A model generated the notes under the pieces. It did no database searches, was not told the DNA's origin, and saw only the letters and a program-made list of their open reading frames with translations. The translations under genes were made by a program, and so were the position numbers. Below are positions 1-7,086 of a stretch of 17,350 bases of DNA, one piece after another. The stretch covers positions 1-17,350 of the forward strand of contig PLSZ01000032.1 in NCBI GenBank assembly GCA_003164305.1, read 5' to 3'. The stretch is from Acetobacteraceae bacterium. GTDB taxonomy: Bacteria; Pseudomonadota; Alphaproteobacteria; Acetobacterales; Acetobacteraceae. Numbering within the stretch: the stretch's first letter is position 1; the number at the start of each line of letters is the position of its first letter.

Positions 1-129
1 ACAGGCATTCGATATGATGCGGGCAGACACAAGAAGCGTAGATTATTGATATAACGTGGAAATATATGGCGTTCCCTTCTAACCCCCTCCACCAGGAAGC
101 CGTCCGCGCGATCAGGCCCCCGGCGCCCC
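1..129. other. Left-edge intergenic stretch, no gene seen
   Basis: Bases 1-129 hold no convincing gene. The part around 35-75 is clearly richer in A and T than the rest of the window, which would fit a promoter region for a gene beyond the left edge. No pair of -35 and -10 hexamers at good spacing could be settled on either strand. Confidence 0.4.
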
Positions 130-717
130 TTAGAACGGACCGCGTTCGATCCGTTTGCCAAGCGCGCCGCCGATCACCCGGCCCAGATCCTCCGCCGCCG
201 CGCCGTCGTCCGTGCCGAGCATCTGACACTGCACGTTGGCGACCCAGGAGATTTGTGCCGCCGACGGTTCCTTCGCCTCCACGCGGTAGATCGCGGTCGG
301 CGGCGATGGTGGGGAGGAGGTCACGCCGATGTGGGTCTCAGGCATCGCCGGCAGGGTTTGTTGCACGCCGCCTTGCAGCCCTGGCGAAGGGCCCGCGTCT
401 CGCTCGGTGCGGCTGTCCGGCTGGTCCGGCGGAATCTCCAGCCGCGAACTGGTGATTGACAGCAGGACGTTCGGCCGCGGCCCGACATCAACGCCAGCGC
501 TTCGCATACCGGCCAGGAACCGCTCGCCGAGCTTCAGATGATCCGGCGACTGGTCGTGAATATCGAGGCCGGCGATGACCGGCGCGGGCAGCGGATGCAA
601 CAGTTCCGCCGCGAACGTACCCTGGCAGGTTTCCGTGGCGCCAGCGCCTCCGGCCAGACCAACCGCCAACAGGCCGGCCGCCGCGGTCAGGCTGTATCTC
701 GTCGATTTCTGGATCAT
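130..717 (-). CDS. Small secreted protein of unknown function
   Basis: I do not recognise this family. The protein has 195 residues with a classical Sec signal peptide: basic start (MIQKSTRY), hydrophobic core at about residues 9-26, and an AGA-type cleavage region near residue 27. Two cysteines remain in the mature part (C31 and C164) and could form a disulfide in the periplasm. Residues 45-90 contain the best-ordered stretch (LDIHDQSPD, then ERFLAGMRSAGVDVG, then RPNVLLSIT). A proline- and glutamine-rich, low-complexity segment spans about 95-140, followed by a second ordered part (YRVEAKE, ISWVANVQC, EDLGRVIGGALGKRI). I chose the ATG at 717 because AGGAG lies about 8 bases upstream; the frame extends to an ATG at 744, but that would bury the signal peptide. 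It stands alone on the minus strand, downstream of the decayed small gene. The coding call is fairly secure, the function is unknown. Confidence 0.72.
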   Translation of the reverse strand: MIQKSTRYSLTAAAGLLAVGLAGGAGATETCQGTFAAELLHPLPAPVIAGLDIHDQSPDHLKLGERFLAGMRSAGVDVGPRPNVLLSITSSRLEIPPDQPDSRTERDAGPSPGLQGGVQQTLPAMPETHIGVTSSPPSPPTAIYRVEAKEPSAAQISWVANVQCQMLGTDDGAAAEDLGRVIGGALGKRIERGPF

Positions 718-899
718 GGCGTTGCTCCTGCACCGGCTGCCCATTCAGGCCCGGGCCGGTTCCTTTCCCTATCAGAACGTGGGCACCTGTTCCACGCAAC
801 GGTGTGCGCCCCCCCGCCCTCCGCGGTCTGCCAGCGGTTTCGTCGCAACGCGGACCGAACGATATGAACGGAGTCTCCAGATCGCGGTAGGTTCGGAAA

Positions 900-1164
900 C
901 TACCTGGCGGATCCATTCGATCGTTCTCGGATCGGTTCGGTCTCGGCATGTCGCATGACCGATCCGCGCGGACGAATGTTCGTGCGATTCCCGAAAGCGG
1001 ATGCGGCCCACTCCCACCGCGAATTCATCGCCTCCTCCAGCATCCTGATGACTTCCTTGATCGGCGGCCCGGTCTTGATCGGTGATGGACCGCCCAGGTT
1101 GATCTCGCCGAGTGTGTAGACTTCGGTGACGGAGATAACCTCTGCCCCGCTCGCCCGCGCTCCG
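900..1164 (-). pseudogene. Decayed partial paralogue of the small gene at 5596-5805
   Basis: Read on the minus strand, bases 1140-1021 encode a 40-residue core (VISVTEVYTLGEINLGG, PSPIKTG, KEVIRMLEEAMNS). It differs from residues 18-57 of the intact small protein at 5596-5805 at only six positions, several of them conservative. The other copy's N-terminal residues are absent here. In this frame a TGA sits upstream of the core and no ATG, GTG or TTG lies between it and the conserved part. After the core the frame runs on into unrelated sequence and stops at 900-902. So both ends are lost and only the middle is kept, which makes a functional product unlikely. A start in another frame with a frameshift cannot be excluded, but I found no match to the missing N-terminus there. 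Confidence 0.6.
1021..1140. repeat. Direct repeat, left copy (pairs with 5636-5755)
   Basis: By eye, this 120-base stretch matches 5636-5755 with about 15 differences and no gaps, in the same orientation. The first 29 bases are identical. The match stops abruptly on both sides. It corresponds to the central codons of the small gene family. The two copies bracket the amidohydrolase/ABC-transporter cluster at 1238-5538. Confidence 0.85.
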
Positions 1165-1237
1165 CCAAAAGCCCCGATGGTTCACGCGTCCACGGTAGCG
1201 TAAGAGTGACCGGAATATCCTGGAGCAACGACGCGAG

Positions 1238-2482
1238 ATGCTTGCATTGACCGGCGCGACGATGCTGGACGGGCGCGGAGGTCGTCCCGCGCCCGATGCG
1301 GTCGTGCTGATCGACGGCGCGCGGATCATCGCGGCGGGCATGGCGCGGGATGTCGCGGTTCCGCCCGGCGCGCGGCGGGTGCCACTCGATGGCATGTGGA
1401 TCCTGCCGGGTCTGATCGACACGCATGTGCATCTGGGCCGACGCGATCTCGATCTCAGCCGCCGCGTCCTCGTGCCGGAGGCGTTATGGGCGGCGCGCGG
1501 GGCGGCCGACCTCCGAAGTCTGCTGGAAGCCGGCTTCACCACGGTGCGCGACTGCGGCGGCTCGGTGGCGATTCCGCTGCGCGAGGCGGTGAAAGAGGGC
1601 ACGATCCCGGGCCCGCGCATCATCGCCGCGGGACAGTTCGTGGAGCGTACTGGTGGCGCGGACGATCCGTGCTTCATGCCTTTGCCGTGGCTGCGTACCG
1701 GTCACTATCGGGGCGTGCGGATCGCCGACGGGGCGGATGAGGTCAGACGCGCGGTGCGCGAGCAAATCCGCGACGGCGCCGATTGGATCAAGACCTGCAC
1801 GACGGGCGCGGCGTACAACACAGCCGGCAGCCGCACCGACATCCTGGAATGGTCGCGACTGGAGATCGAAACGCTGATCGACGAAGCCCACCGGCTTGGG
1901 GTTCGCGTGGCGGTCCACGCCCATGCCGCCAACGGGATCCTGCAGGCCATCGAAGCCGGCGCCGATACGATCGAGCACGGCACCGGCATTAACGAGGAAG
2001 CCTGCCGCATGATGGCGGATCGCGGGCTGTTCCTGGTGCCGACGTTCTGGGTGCTGCATCGCATGGCCATGGCCGGCCGCGAATTCGGCGCGCCAGGATT
2101 CGCCGTCGAAAAGGCCGCTTTGCTCGACCAGAAGCACGTCGAGACGTTTCAACTGGCGCTACGGCACGGTGTCCGGATCGCGATGGGCACCGACTGCTCG
2201 GGCACGCCGTTGGCGCCGCATGGCGGCAACGCCGAGGAACTCGCGTTGATGGTCGAGGCCGGCATGACGCCAGAGGCCGCGCTAATCTCCGCGACCAGCG
2301 GGGCGGCCGAGGCTCTGGGCATCGCGGATGAGGTGGGCAGTCTTGCGCCGGGGATGCAAGCTGACATCATCGCGATCACGGGAGATCCGGCGAAGGACGT
2401 GCACGCCGTTCGACACGTACGCATGGTCATGCGAGCCGGACGGATCGAGGTCGATCGACGAGAACAGACGGGGTTGAAATGA
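1238..2482 (+). CDS. Metal-dependent amidohydrolase, imidazolonepropionase-like
   Basis: This 414-residue protein has the full amidohydrolase pattern: an N-terminal beta-sandwich strand region, then PGLIDTHVHLG with the metal-binding HxH (H63, H65), a candidate carboxylated metal-bridging lysine at K185 (DWIKTCTTG), further metal histidines at H227/H229 (VAVHAHA) and H247 (TIEHGTGI), and the catalytic aspartate D319 (MGTDCSG). The C-terminal part returns to the sandwich (VGSLAPGMQADIIAI). The family hydrolyses amide or cyclic amide bonds, including imidazolonepropionase-like enzymes and aminoacyl dipeptidases. No signal peptide is seen, so it should be cytoplasmic. It is the first gene of the cluster and its stop overlaps the next start (ATGA at 2479-2482), so the binding protein is probably translationally coupled to it. 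GGAG lies about 12 bases before the ATG, a loose spacing. The substrate is not determinable, but the link to an amino-acid-type importer suggests an amino-acid derivative or cyclic amide. Confidence 0.9.
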   Translation: MLALTGATMLDGRGGRPAPDAVVLIDGARIIAAGMARDVAVPPGARRVPLDGMWILPGLIDTHVHLGRRDLDLSRRVLVPEALWAARGAADLRSLLEAGFTTVRDCGGSVAIPLREAVKEGTIPGPRIIAAGQFVERTGGADDPCFMPLPWLRTGHYRGVRIADGADEVRRAVREQIRDGADWIKTCTTGAAYNTAGSRTDILEWSRLEIETLIDEAHRLGVRVAVHAHAANGILQAIEAGADTIEHGTGINEEACRMMADRGLFLVPTFWVLHRMAMAGREFGAPGFAVEKAALLDQKHVETFQLALRHGVRIAMGTDCSGTPLAPHGGNAEELALMVEAGMTPEAALISATSGAAEALGIADEVGSLAPGMQADIIAITGDPAKDVHAVRHVRMVMRAGRIEVDRREQTGLK

Positions 2483-3309
2483 AGCGACGCGAATTTCTGG
2501 CGGTTGGTGGCACCATGATCGCCGCAAGGTTAATCCGCCCAGCGTCGGCCGAGGAACTGACCCTGGCCGAGATCAAGAAATCCGGCACAATGCGCATCGG
2601 CGTGGAGGCGACCTATGTGCCCTTTACCTTCCGCAAAGACGGCAAGATCGTCGGCTACGACCACGACCTGGCCGCGCTGATGTGCGCCGATCTCGGCGTC
2701 CAACCCGAAATGATCGACACCGCCTGGGCCGGCGTGATCCCGTCGCTGTACGCGCACAAGTTCGACCTGATCATGACCAGCCTAAGCTATTCGCCGGAAC
2801 GGATGCAGAAGGTCGGCTACAGCATTCCGTATGCCGAGGCGTCGCTGGCGATGCTGATTCGTGCCGCCGATGCCGACAAGATCCGCTCTCCCATGGACCT
2901 CGCGGGCAAGATCGTCGGCACCAAGCTCGGCTCCCCCAGCGAGCAATGGGTGAAAAAGCAGGAACCCGCGATCGTGGCGGCCAAGGGCAAGGGCTTCGGT
3001 GAGATCAAGACGTTCAACGACGATCCGACACGCTATCTCGCGCTGGCGCAGGGCCGGGTGGACGCGGTGGTGAACTCGATCGCGTCGCTCGCCATGGTGC
3101 TGAAGGACCAGCCGGGAACCTTCGCCCTGGTGCGCGGCATTGGTTCCGACAATTGGGCGGGGATCGCCGCGCGGAAAGAGGATGTGGAACTGATCGCGTG
3201 GCTGGACGGGCAGATCCGGCGGTTGAAAGCAAACGGCGAGCTGTACAAGCTTCAGGAGCAATGGTTCGGCTTCCGGATGAACCTGCCCGACGCGCTGCCC
3301 GCGGCCTGA
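2479..3309 (+). CDS. ABC transporter substrate-binding protein, family 3 (polar amino acid type)
   Basis: The product is a 276-residue periplasmic binding protein. It begins with a probable Tat signal (KRREFLAVGG, hydrophobic to about residue 22, cleavage after PASA at 21-24), which is less common than Sec export for this family. The mature part shows the family 3 features in order: GTMRIGVEATYVPFTF, GKIVGYDHDLAALM, WAGVIPSLYAHKFDLIMTSLSYSPER (hinge and ligand region, including R108), and later RYLALAQGRVDAVVNS. Such proteins deliver amino acids, opines or related small zwitterions to a HisM/GlnP permease. The gene overlaps the upstream amidohydrolase by 4 bases and is followed after 3 bases by the permease, so an operon is near certain. 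Ligand identity is an inference only. Tat export might mean that it folds or binds a cofactor before export, but that is speculative. Confidence 0.93.
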   Translation: MKRREFLAVGGTMIAARLIRPASAEELTLAEIKKSGTMRIGVEATYVPFTFRKDGKIVGYDHDLAALMCADLGVQPEMIDTAWAGVIPSLYAHKFDLIMTSLSYSPERMQKVGYSIPYAEASLAMLIRAADADKIRSPMDLAGKIVGTKLGSPSEQWVKKQEPAIVAAKGKGFGEIKTFNDDPTRYLALAQGRVDAVVNSIASLAMVLKDQPGTFALVRGIGSDNWAGIAARKEDVELIAWLDGQIRRLKANGELYKLQEQWFGFRMNLPDALPAA

Positions 3310-3312
3310 CCC

Positions 3313-3966
3313 ATGTCGATCGACTGGGGGGTCGTTCAGTACTCGATCCCGCTGCTCGCCGAGGGCCTGATGGCCACGATGAAGATCTCGCTGATCGCCA
3401 TCGTGTTCGGCACGGCGCTCGGTGTGTTGCTGGGACTCGCCGCCGTGACGCCGATCGCCCAGGTGCGGTGGTGCGTGCGGGCTTATGTCGATTTCATTCG
3501 CGGGACGCCGTTGCTGATTCAGATCTTTCTCGTCTACTTCGCGCTGCCTGTCATCGGCATCGACATGTCGGAATTCTGGTCCGGCGTGACAGCCCTCAGC
3601 CTGAACGCCGGGGGTTTCATCGCCGAGATCGTCCGCGCCGGCCTGTCCGCCATTCCAAAAGGCCAGACCGAGGCCGCGATGGCTTTGGGCCTCAGGCCAA
3701 CGCAGACTCTCTTGCTGGTCCTGCTGCCGCAGATCGTGCGTCCGGCGCTGCCGCCCGTCACCAATGAGCTGATCTCGCTGATCAAGGGATCGTCGCTGTT
3801 GTCGGTGATCTCGGTCTATGAGCTGACCCGCGCCGGGCAGGCCATCATCTCGGAACGCTTCGTGCCGCTGGAGATCTATGCTCTGATCGCGCTTTACTAT
3901 TACGCCGCGATTTCCGCGCTGGCTTTCCTGTCGCGCTGGCTGGAACGCCGGCTGCTGCCCTCATGA
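3313..3966 (+). CDS. ABC transporter permease, HisM/GlnP family
   Basis: This 217-residue integral membrane protein has the typical length for an amino-acid ABC permease. Hydrophobic segments lie at about residues 20-44, 66-82, 92-112, 131-150 and 187-206. The family signature FIRGTPLLIQ is at 61-70, and the EAA loop that contacts the ATPase (EAAMALG, residues 120-126) is followed by LLPQIVRPALPP. The protein should form the membrane channel for the binding protein encoded just upstream. It starts 3 bases after the preceding stop with no clear ribosome site, which suggests coupled translation. No ATP-binding gene follows. The next gene, after 33 bases, is an amidohydrolase. A homodimeric permease must therefore borrow an ATPase encoded elsewhere, or the ATPase gene has been lost. 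Confidence 0.92.
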   Translation: MSIDWGVVQYSIPLLAEGLMATMKISLIAIVFGTALGVLLGLAAVTPIAQVRWCVRAYVDFIRGTPLLIQIFLVYFALPVIGIDMSEFWSGVTALSLNAGGFIAEIVRAGLSAIPKGQTEAAMALGLRPTQTLLLVLLPQIVRPALPPVTNELISLIKGSSLLSVISVYELTRAGQAIISERFVPLEIYALIALYYYAAISALAFLSRWLERRLLPS

Positions 3967-3999
3967 CCACATTGGCGTGACCATAACGGAGAGCGAACG

Positions 4000-5538
4000 A
4001 TGTCGACATCCCTGATCCGCGGCCGCGCCATGGTGACGAAGGTGATCGACAAGGCGCGGGCGGAGGAAGTGGCCGACGGCGCGGTGCTACAGGAGGATGG
4101 CGTCATCGCGGAAGTCGGAACATTCGCCGACCTGCATCGCCGCTTTCCCAACACCCCCGTCGTCGGCGACGGGCAGCAAATCCTGCTGCCGGGCATGGTC
4201 AACGCGCATCACCATGTCGGGCTGACTCCGGTGCAACTCGGCTCCCCCGATATGCCGCTGGAATTGTGGTTCGTCACCCGCATGGTGATGCGACGGGTGA
4301 ACCTGTATCTCGATACCCTGTATTCGGCATTCGAAATGATTGCCTCGGGCGTCACCGCCGTGCAGCACATTCACGGCTGGGCGCCCGGCGACTTAAAGCA
4401 GGTCGAGGCACAGTGCGATGAGGTGCTTCGCGCCTATGACGATATCGGCATGCGGGTATCCTACTGTTTCGCGGTGCGCGAGCAGAATCGCCTTGTCTAC
4501 CAGGACGATGCCGCGTTCGTCGCCAGCCTGCCGGAGGAACTGCGAGGTCCCATGCGCCGGTGGTACGATCGGCTCCAATTGACGCTGCCCGATTATATGG
4601 CGTTATTCGAAAGCCTGTTCGCCCGCCACAACGCGAAGCGTCGCGCGCGCGTTCAACTCGCGCCCGCCAACCTGCATTGGTGTTCGGATATCGGGCTACA
4701 GACCATCGCGCGGGCGTCCGAGGCGTTCGACGTACCGATGCATATGCATTTGCTGGAGACAGCTTATCAGAAGGAATATGCATACCGCCGAGGCGGGGTC
4801 AGCGCGCTTGCGTATATCGACCGTTTTGGTATGCTCGGGCCGCGCATGACGCTTGGGCACGGCGTGTGGCTGAATGAGAGCGACATCGATCGCGTCGCCG
4901 CCACCGGGACCTGTATCTGTCACAACTGCTCGTCCAATTTCCGGCTGCGCTCCGGGATCGCGCCGCTCAATCGCTTCGCCGCCAAAGGGGTGGAAGTCGC
5001 TCTGGGCATCGACGAGGCGGGCATGAACGATGACCGGGACATGCTGCAGGAATTGCGCATGGTGTTGCGCGCGCATCGGGCGCCCGGCATGGACGACGAC
5101 GTGCCGACCTGTGCCCGGGTGTTCAACATGGCGACCACGGGCGGCGCGCGCACCACGCCGTTCGGCGACACGCTTGGGACGATCGAGCCGGGGCGGGCCG
5201 CGGACCTGGTTTTACTGGACTGGAAGCAGATCGCGTGGCCCTATTTGGATCCCGAAACGAGCTTGCTGGACGCCGTGGTGCAGCGGGGCAAGGCACAGGG
5301 CGTCCGGACCGTGCTCTGCGACGGGAAGGTGATCTACGATCAGGGCCGCTTCACGCGCGTGGATCGCGAGGCCGCGTTGACCGAACTGCACAATGAATTG
5401 CTTGGCGCGTTGTCGGACGACGAAGTCGAACGGAGGAAGTTGGGGAAAGCGCTGCTGCCGCACGTGAAGGCGTTTTACCGGGACTATATCGATCCGGCGC
5501 GGCATGATCCGTTTGACCGGCGCAATTCGCGGGTCTGA
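4000..5538 (+). CDS. Amidohydrolase/deaminase of the ATZ/TRZ (cytosine deaminase-like) group
   Basis: This 512-residue protein shows the motifs of zinc or iron amidohydrolases acting on aminated heterocycles: PGMVNAHHHVGLTP with HxH (H70, H72), a mid-protein HMHLLET with metal histidine and catalytic glutamate (H248, H250, E253), LGHGVW (H287), and LGIDEAG with the catalytic aspartate D338. The C-terminus carries the usual GTIEPGRAADLVLLD return to the beta-sandwich. The HxHLLET plus single-metal pattern is typical of deaminases and hydrolases such as guanine or 8-oxoguanine deaminase, SsnA-like proteins and triazine hydrolases. At 512 residues it is longer than the usual 440-470. The extra length lies around residues 125-215 and the C-terminal tail. 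It starts with ATG after GGAGAGCGAACG, a good ribosome site. As the last gene of the cluster it probably processes the imported compound together with the first amidohydrolase. The substrate is unknown. Confidence 0.9.
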   Translation: MSTSLIRGRAMVTKVIDKARAEEVADGAVLQEDGVIAEVGTFADLHRRFPNTPVVGDGQQILLPGMVNAHHHVGLTPVQLGSPDMPLELWFVTRMVMRRVNLYLDTLYSAFEMIASGVTAVQHIHGWAPGDLKQVEAQCDEVLRAYDDIGMRVSYCFAVREQNRLVYQDDAAFVASLPEELRGPMRRWYDRLQLTLPDYMALFESLFARHNAKRRARVQLAPANLHWCSDIGLQTIARASEAFDVPMHMHLLETAYQKEYAYRRGGVSALAYIDRFGMLGPRMTLGHGVWLNESDIDRVAATGTCICHNCSSNFRLRSGIAPLNRFAAKGVEVALGIDEAGMNDDRDMLQELRMVLRAHRAPGMDDDVPTCARVFNMATTGGARTTPFGDTLGTIEPGRAADLVLLDWKQIAWPYLDPETSLLDAVVQRGKAQGVRTVLCDGKVIYDQGRFTRVDREAALTELHNELLGALSDDEVERRKLGKALLPHVKAFYRDYIDPARHDPFDRRNSRV

Positions 5539-5595
5539 TGGGGGGCTCCGGCTCGGCCTCGACACGGCGCGACGACGCCCATGCACTTATGCCGG

Positions 5596-5805
5596 CTATT
5601 TTGTCGCGGGCGCGGATTGCGGTTCGACGGTGACCGAATTCATCGCCTCCTCCAGCATCCTGATCACCTCCTTGACCGACAGCCCGGTCTTGATCGGAGA
5701 CGGACCACCCAGGTTGATCTCGCCGAGCGAGTAGACCTCGTTGACAGAGAGGACCCGCGCTGGATTGACGTATATCTGGTTGAATTTCACGAAGCGCACG
5801 CCCAT
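5596..5805 (-). CDS. Small conserved-looking protein of unknown function
   Basis: This 69-residue protein has no signal peptide and no membrane segment. Its pattern is an alternating strand-like N-terminus (VRFVKFNQIYVNPARVLSV), a glycine-rich turn (GEINLGGPSPIKTG), and an amphipathic helix (KEVIRMLEEAMNS) before a short polar tail. I take it as a real gene because a second copy of its core (900-1164) has changed mostly at synonymous or conservative positions, which indicates past selection on the protein. AGGGGCA lies about 8 bases before the ATG. The strand-turn-helix order loosely recalls FlbD-like small proteins, but shared residues are too few to claim that. It faces the amidohydrolase cluster convergently, 57 bases from its end. 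It could be a small DNA-binding or regulatory protein. No function is assigned. Confidence 0.65.
   Translation of the reverse strand: MGVRFVKFNQIYVNPARVLSVNEVYSLGEINLGGPSPIKTGLSVKEVIRMLEEAMNSVTVEPQSAPATK
5636..5755. repeat. Direct repeat, right copy (pairs with 1021-1140)
   Basis: This is the second copy of the 120-base direct repeat and forms codons 18-57 of the small gene at 5596-5805. With the left copy it flanks about 4.5 kb holding two amidohydrolases and a partial ABC importer. Recombination between the copies would delete the whole cluster, although the roughly 12% divergence would make that inefficient. Confidence 0.85.
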
Positions 5806-5984
5806 TCATTGCCCCTGCCCCGCCCGCCGGTGCTTCGTCACCAGATCGCTCCGCCCTCGTGGCGGCCCGGTATTCTGGCGAATACGATCCTACAAACGAG
5901 TCACTTCTCCGTGGTGGAGGAACGCGCACCGCCGAACGTCGTTGAACAGGCATGTCCAACCATTCAGGCGTCGGGGTGTTAAAC

Positions 5985-6221
5985 ATGAAATCAACTTTGC
6001 TGATCGCGACGATGCTGCTCGCGGCGCCACTGGCTACATCACCGGCTTTCGCGGCCGGGTGCCTGAAAGGCGCGGCCGTTGGAGGCCTCGCCGGCCACAT
6101 GGCGGGGCACGGGGTCGCGGGCGCGGCCGTCGGGTGCGCGGTGGGCCATCACGAGGCCAACAAAGCGGCCAGGGACAACGTCCAGAAGCCGGATCAGACC
6201 AACTCGAACGATCATTCGTAA
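5985..6221 (+). CDS. Small exported glycine-zipper protein
   Basis: The protein has 78 residues. A Sec signal peptide covers about residues 1-23 (MKSTLLIATMLLAAPLATSPAFAA). It is followed by a glycine-zipper segment (GAAVGGLAGHMAGHGVAGA, then AVGCAVGHHEA) with small residues every fourth position, and a polar, lysine- and asparagine-rich tail. Two cysteines (C25 and C45) frame the zipper. Such short proteins are common in alphaproteobacteria and are thought to sit in or near the outer membrane, like the glycine-zipper part of 17-kDa surface antigens. The function is unknown. I chose the ATG at 5985, because an ATG at 5952 would put eleven polar residues before the signal. The ribosome site is weak. 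The stop TAA at 6219-6221 is directly followed, in the same frame, by the exonuclease III reading frame. Confidence 0.72.
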   Translation: MKSTLLIATMLLAAPLATSPAFAAGCLKGAAVGGLAGHMAGHGVAGAAVGCAVGHHEANKAARDNVQKPDQTNSNDHS

Positions 6222-6245
6222 TCACGGCGACCGGCGGCGCGCGTC

Positions 6246-7046
6246 CTGAAGATCGCCACTTTCAACATCAACAACGTCAACCGGCGGCTGCCGAATCTGC
6301 TGACGTGGTTGGCGGATGCGCGACCCGACGTGGTGTGCTTGCAGGAACTCAAGGCGGAGCAGCGCTCGTTTCCCGAAACGGAGTTGCGCGGCGCCGGTTA
6401 TCATGCCGTGTGGCTCGGGCAACGCACCTGGAACGGCGTCGCGATCCTGGCGCGCGACGCGGAGCCGGTCGTGACCCGCACCGGCTTGCCGGGAGATGCC
6501 GCTGACACGCAGGCCCGGTATATTGAGGCGGCGGTCGGCGGCGTGATCATCGCCTCGCTTTACGCGCCGAACGGCAACCCGCGCTCAGGACCGAAATTCG
6601 ATTACAAGCTGGCGTGGATGGAACGGTTGCGAGCGCACGCGGCAGGGTTGTTGGAGGCCGGCGTGCCCGTGGCGCTCGCCGGCGATTTCAATATCGTACC
6701 GGAGGAGCGGGATATCTATCCAACTCGCTCCTGGTCCGACGACGTGCTGGTGCGGCCGGAAAGCCGCGCGTCGTTCCGAAGGCTGCTGGATCAGGGCTGG
6801 ATCGACGCGATCCGGGCAAAGCATCCGGCCGACACGATCTACACCTTCTGGGATTACAAACGCGATCGCTGGGCGCGCGATGCCGGACTGCGGCTGGATC
6901 ATTTGCTGGTCGCTCCAAGCCTCGCGCCGGGCCTTACGGACGCGAACGTCGATAAATTCGTCCGCGGTCAGGAGGGCGCCAGCGACCACGCGCCGGCCTG
7001 GGCTGAACTCGACATCAGCCAGCCGAAGCGGCGCAAGCGAGGCTGA
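6246..7046 (+). CDS. xthA: Exonuclease III (Xth family AP endonuclease), probable CTG start
   Basis: The enzyme is a DNA repair nuclease that cuts at abasic sites and degrades 3' ends of duplex DNA. With the CTG at 6246 as codon 1 the protein has 266 residues and every family landmark falls in place: FNINN with N7, LQELK with E34, SLYAPNG with Y106, LAGDFNIVPEE with D147 and N149, TFWDYK, LRLDHLL and, near the end, ASDHAPAWAEL with the catalytic DH pair. E34 and N7 carry the same numbers as in the E. coli enzyme. No ATG, GTG or TTG lies between the upstream in-frame stop (6219-6221) and the conserved FNIN, so the first standard start would be TTG at 6309, which removes N7 and much of the first strand. 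A CTG start is therefore the best reading. Other options are reinitiation or readthrough from the glycine-zipper gene, or a sequencing error. Function is near certain, the start is not. Confidence 0.88.
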   Translation: MKIATFNINNVNRRLPNLLTWLADARPDVVCLQELKAEQRSFPETELRGAGYHAVWLGQRTWNGVAILARDAEPVVTRTGLPGDAADTQARYIEAAVGGVIIASLYAPNGNPRSGPKFDYKLAWMERLRAHAAGLLEAGVPVALAGDFNIVPEERDIYPTRSWSDDVLVRPESRASFRRLLDQGWIDAIRAKHPADTIYTFWDYKRDRWARDAGLRLDHLLVAPSLAPGLTDANVDKFVRGQEGASDHAPAWAELDISQPKRRKRG

Positions 7047-7086
7047 CCGATCGGAACCACTCGGGCACTCCCCGGTTTACCGCGCG

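Noticed and set aside
772..1677. A 301-codon minus-strand frame over the first amidohydrolase start
   Set aside because: Low-complexity arginine and serine composition; it overlaps the conserved N-terminal HxH region on the other strand and the repeat in the wrong frame.
5596..5805. Assignment of the small protein to FlbD (flagellar regulator)
   Set aside because: Only the general strand-turn-helix order is alike; key residues do not match and no flagellar gene is near.
6309..7046. TTG at 6309 as start of exonuclease III
   Set aside because: It would remove the conserved FNIN motif with the catalytic asparagine and the first strand, which are clearly encoded upstream in the same frame.
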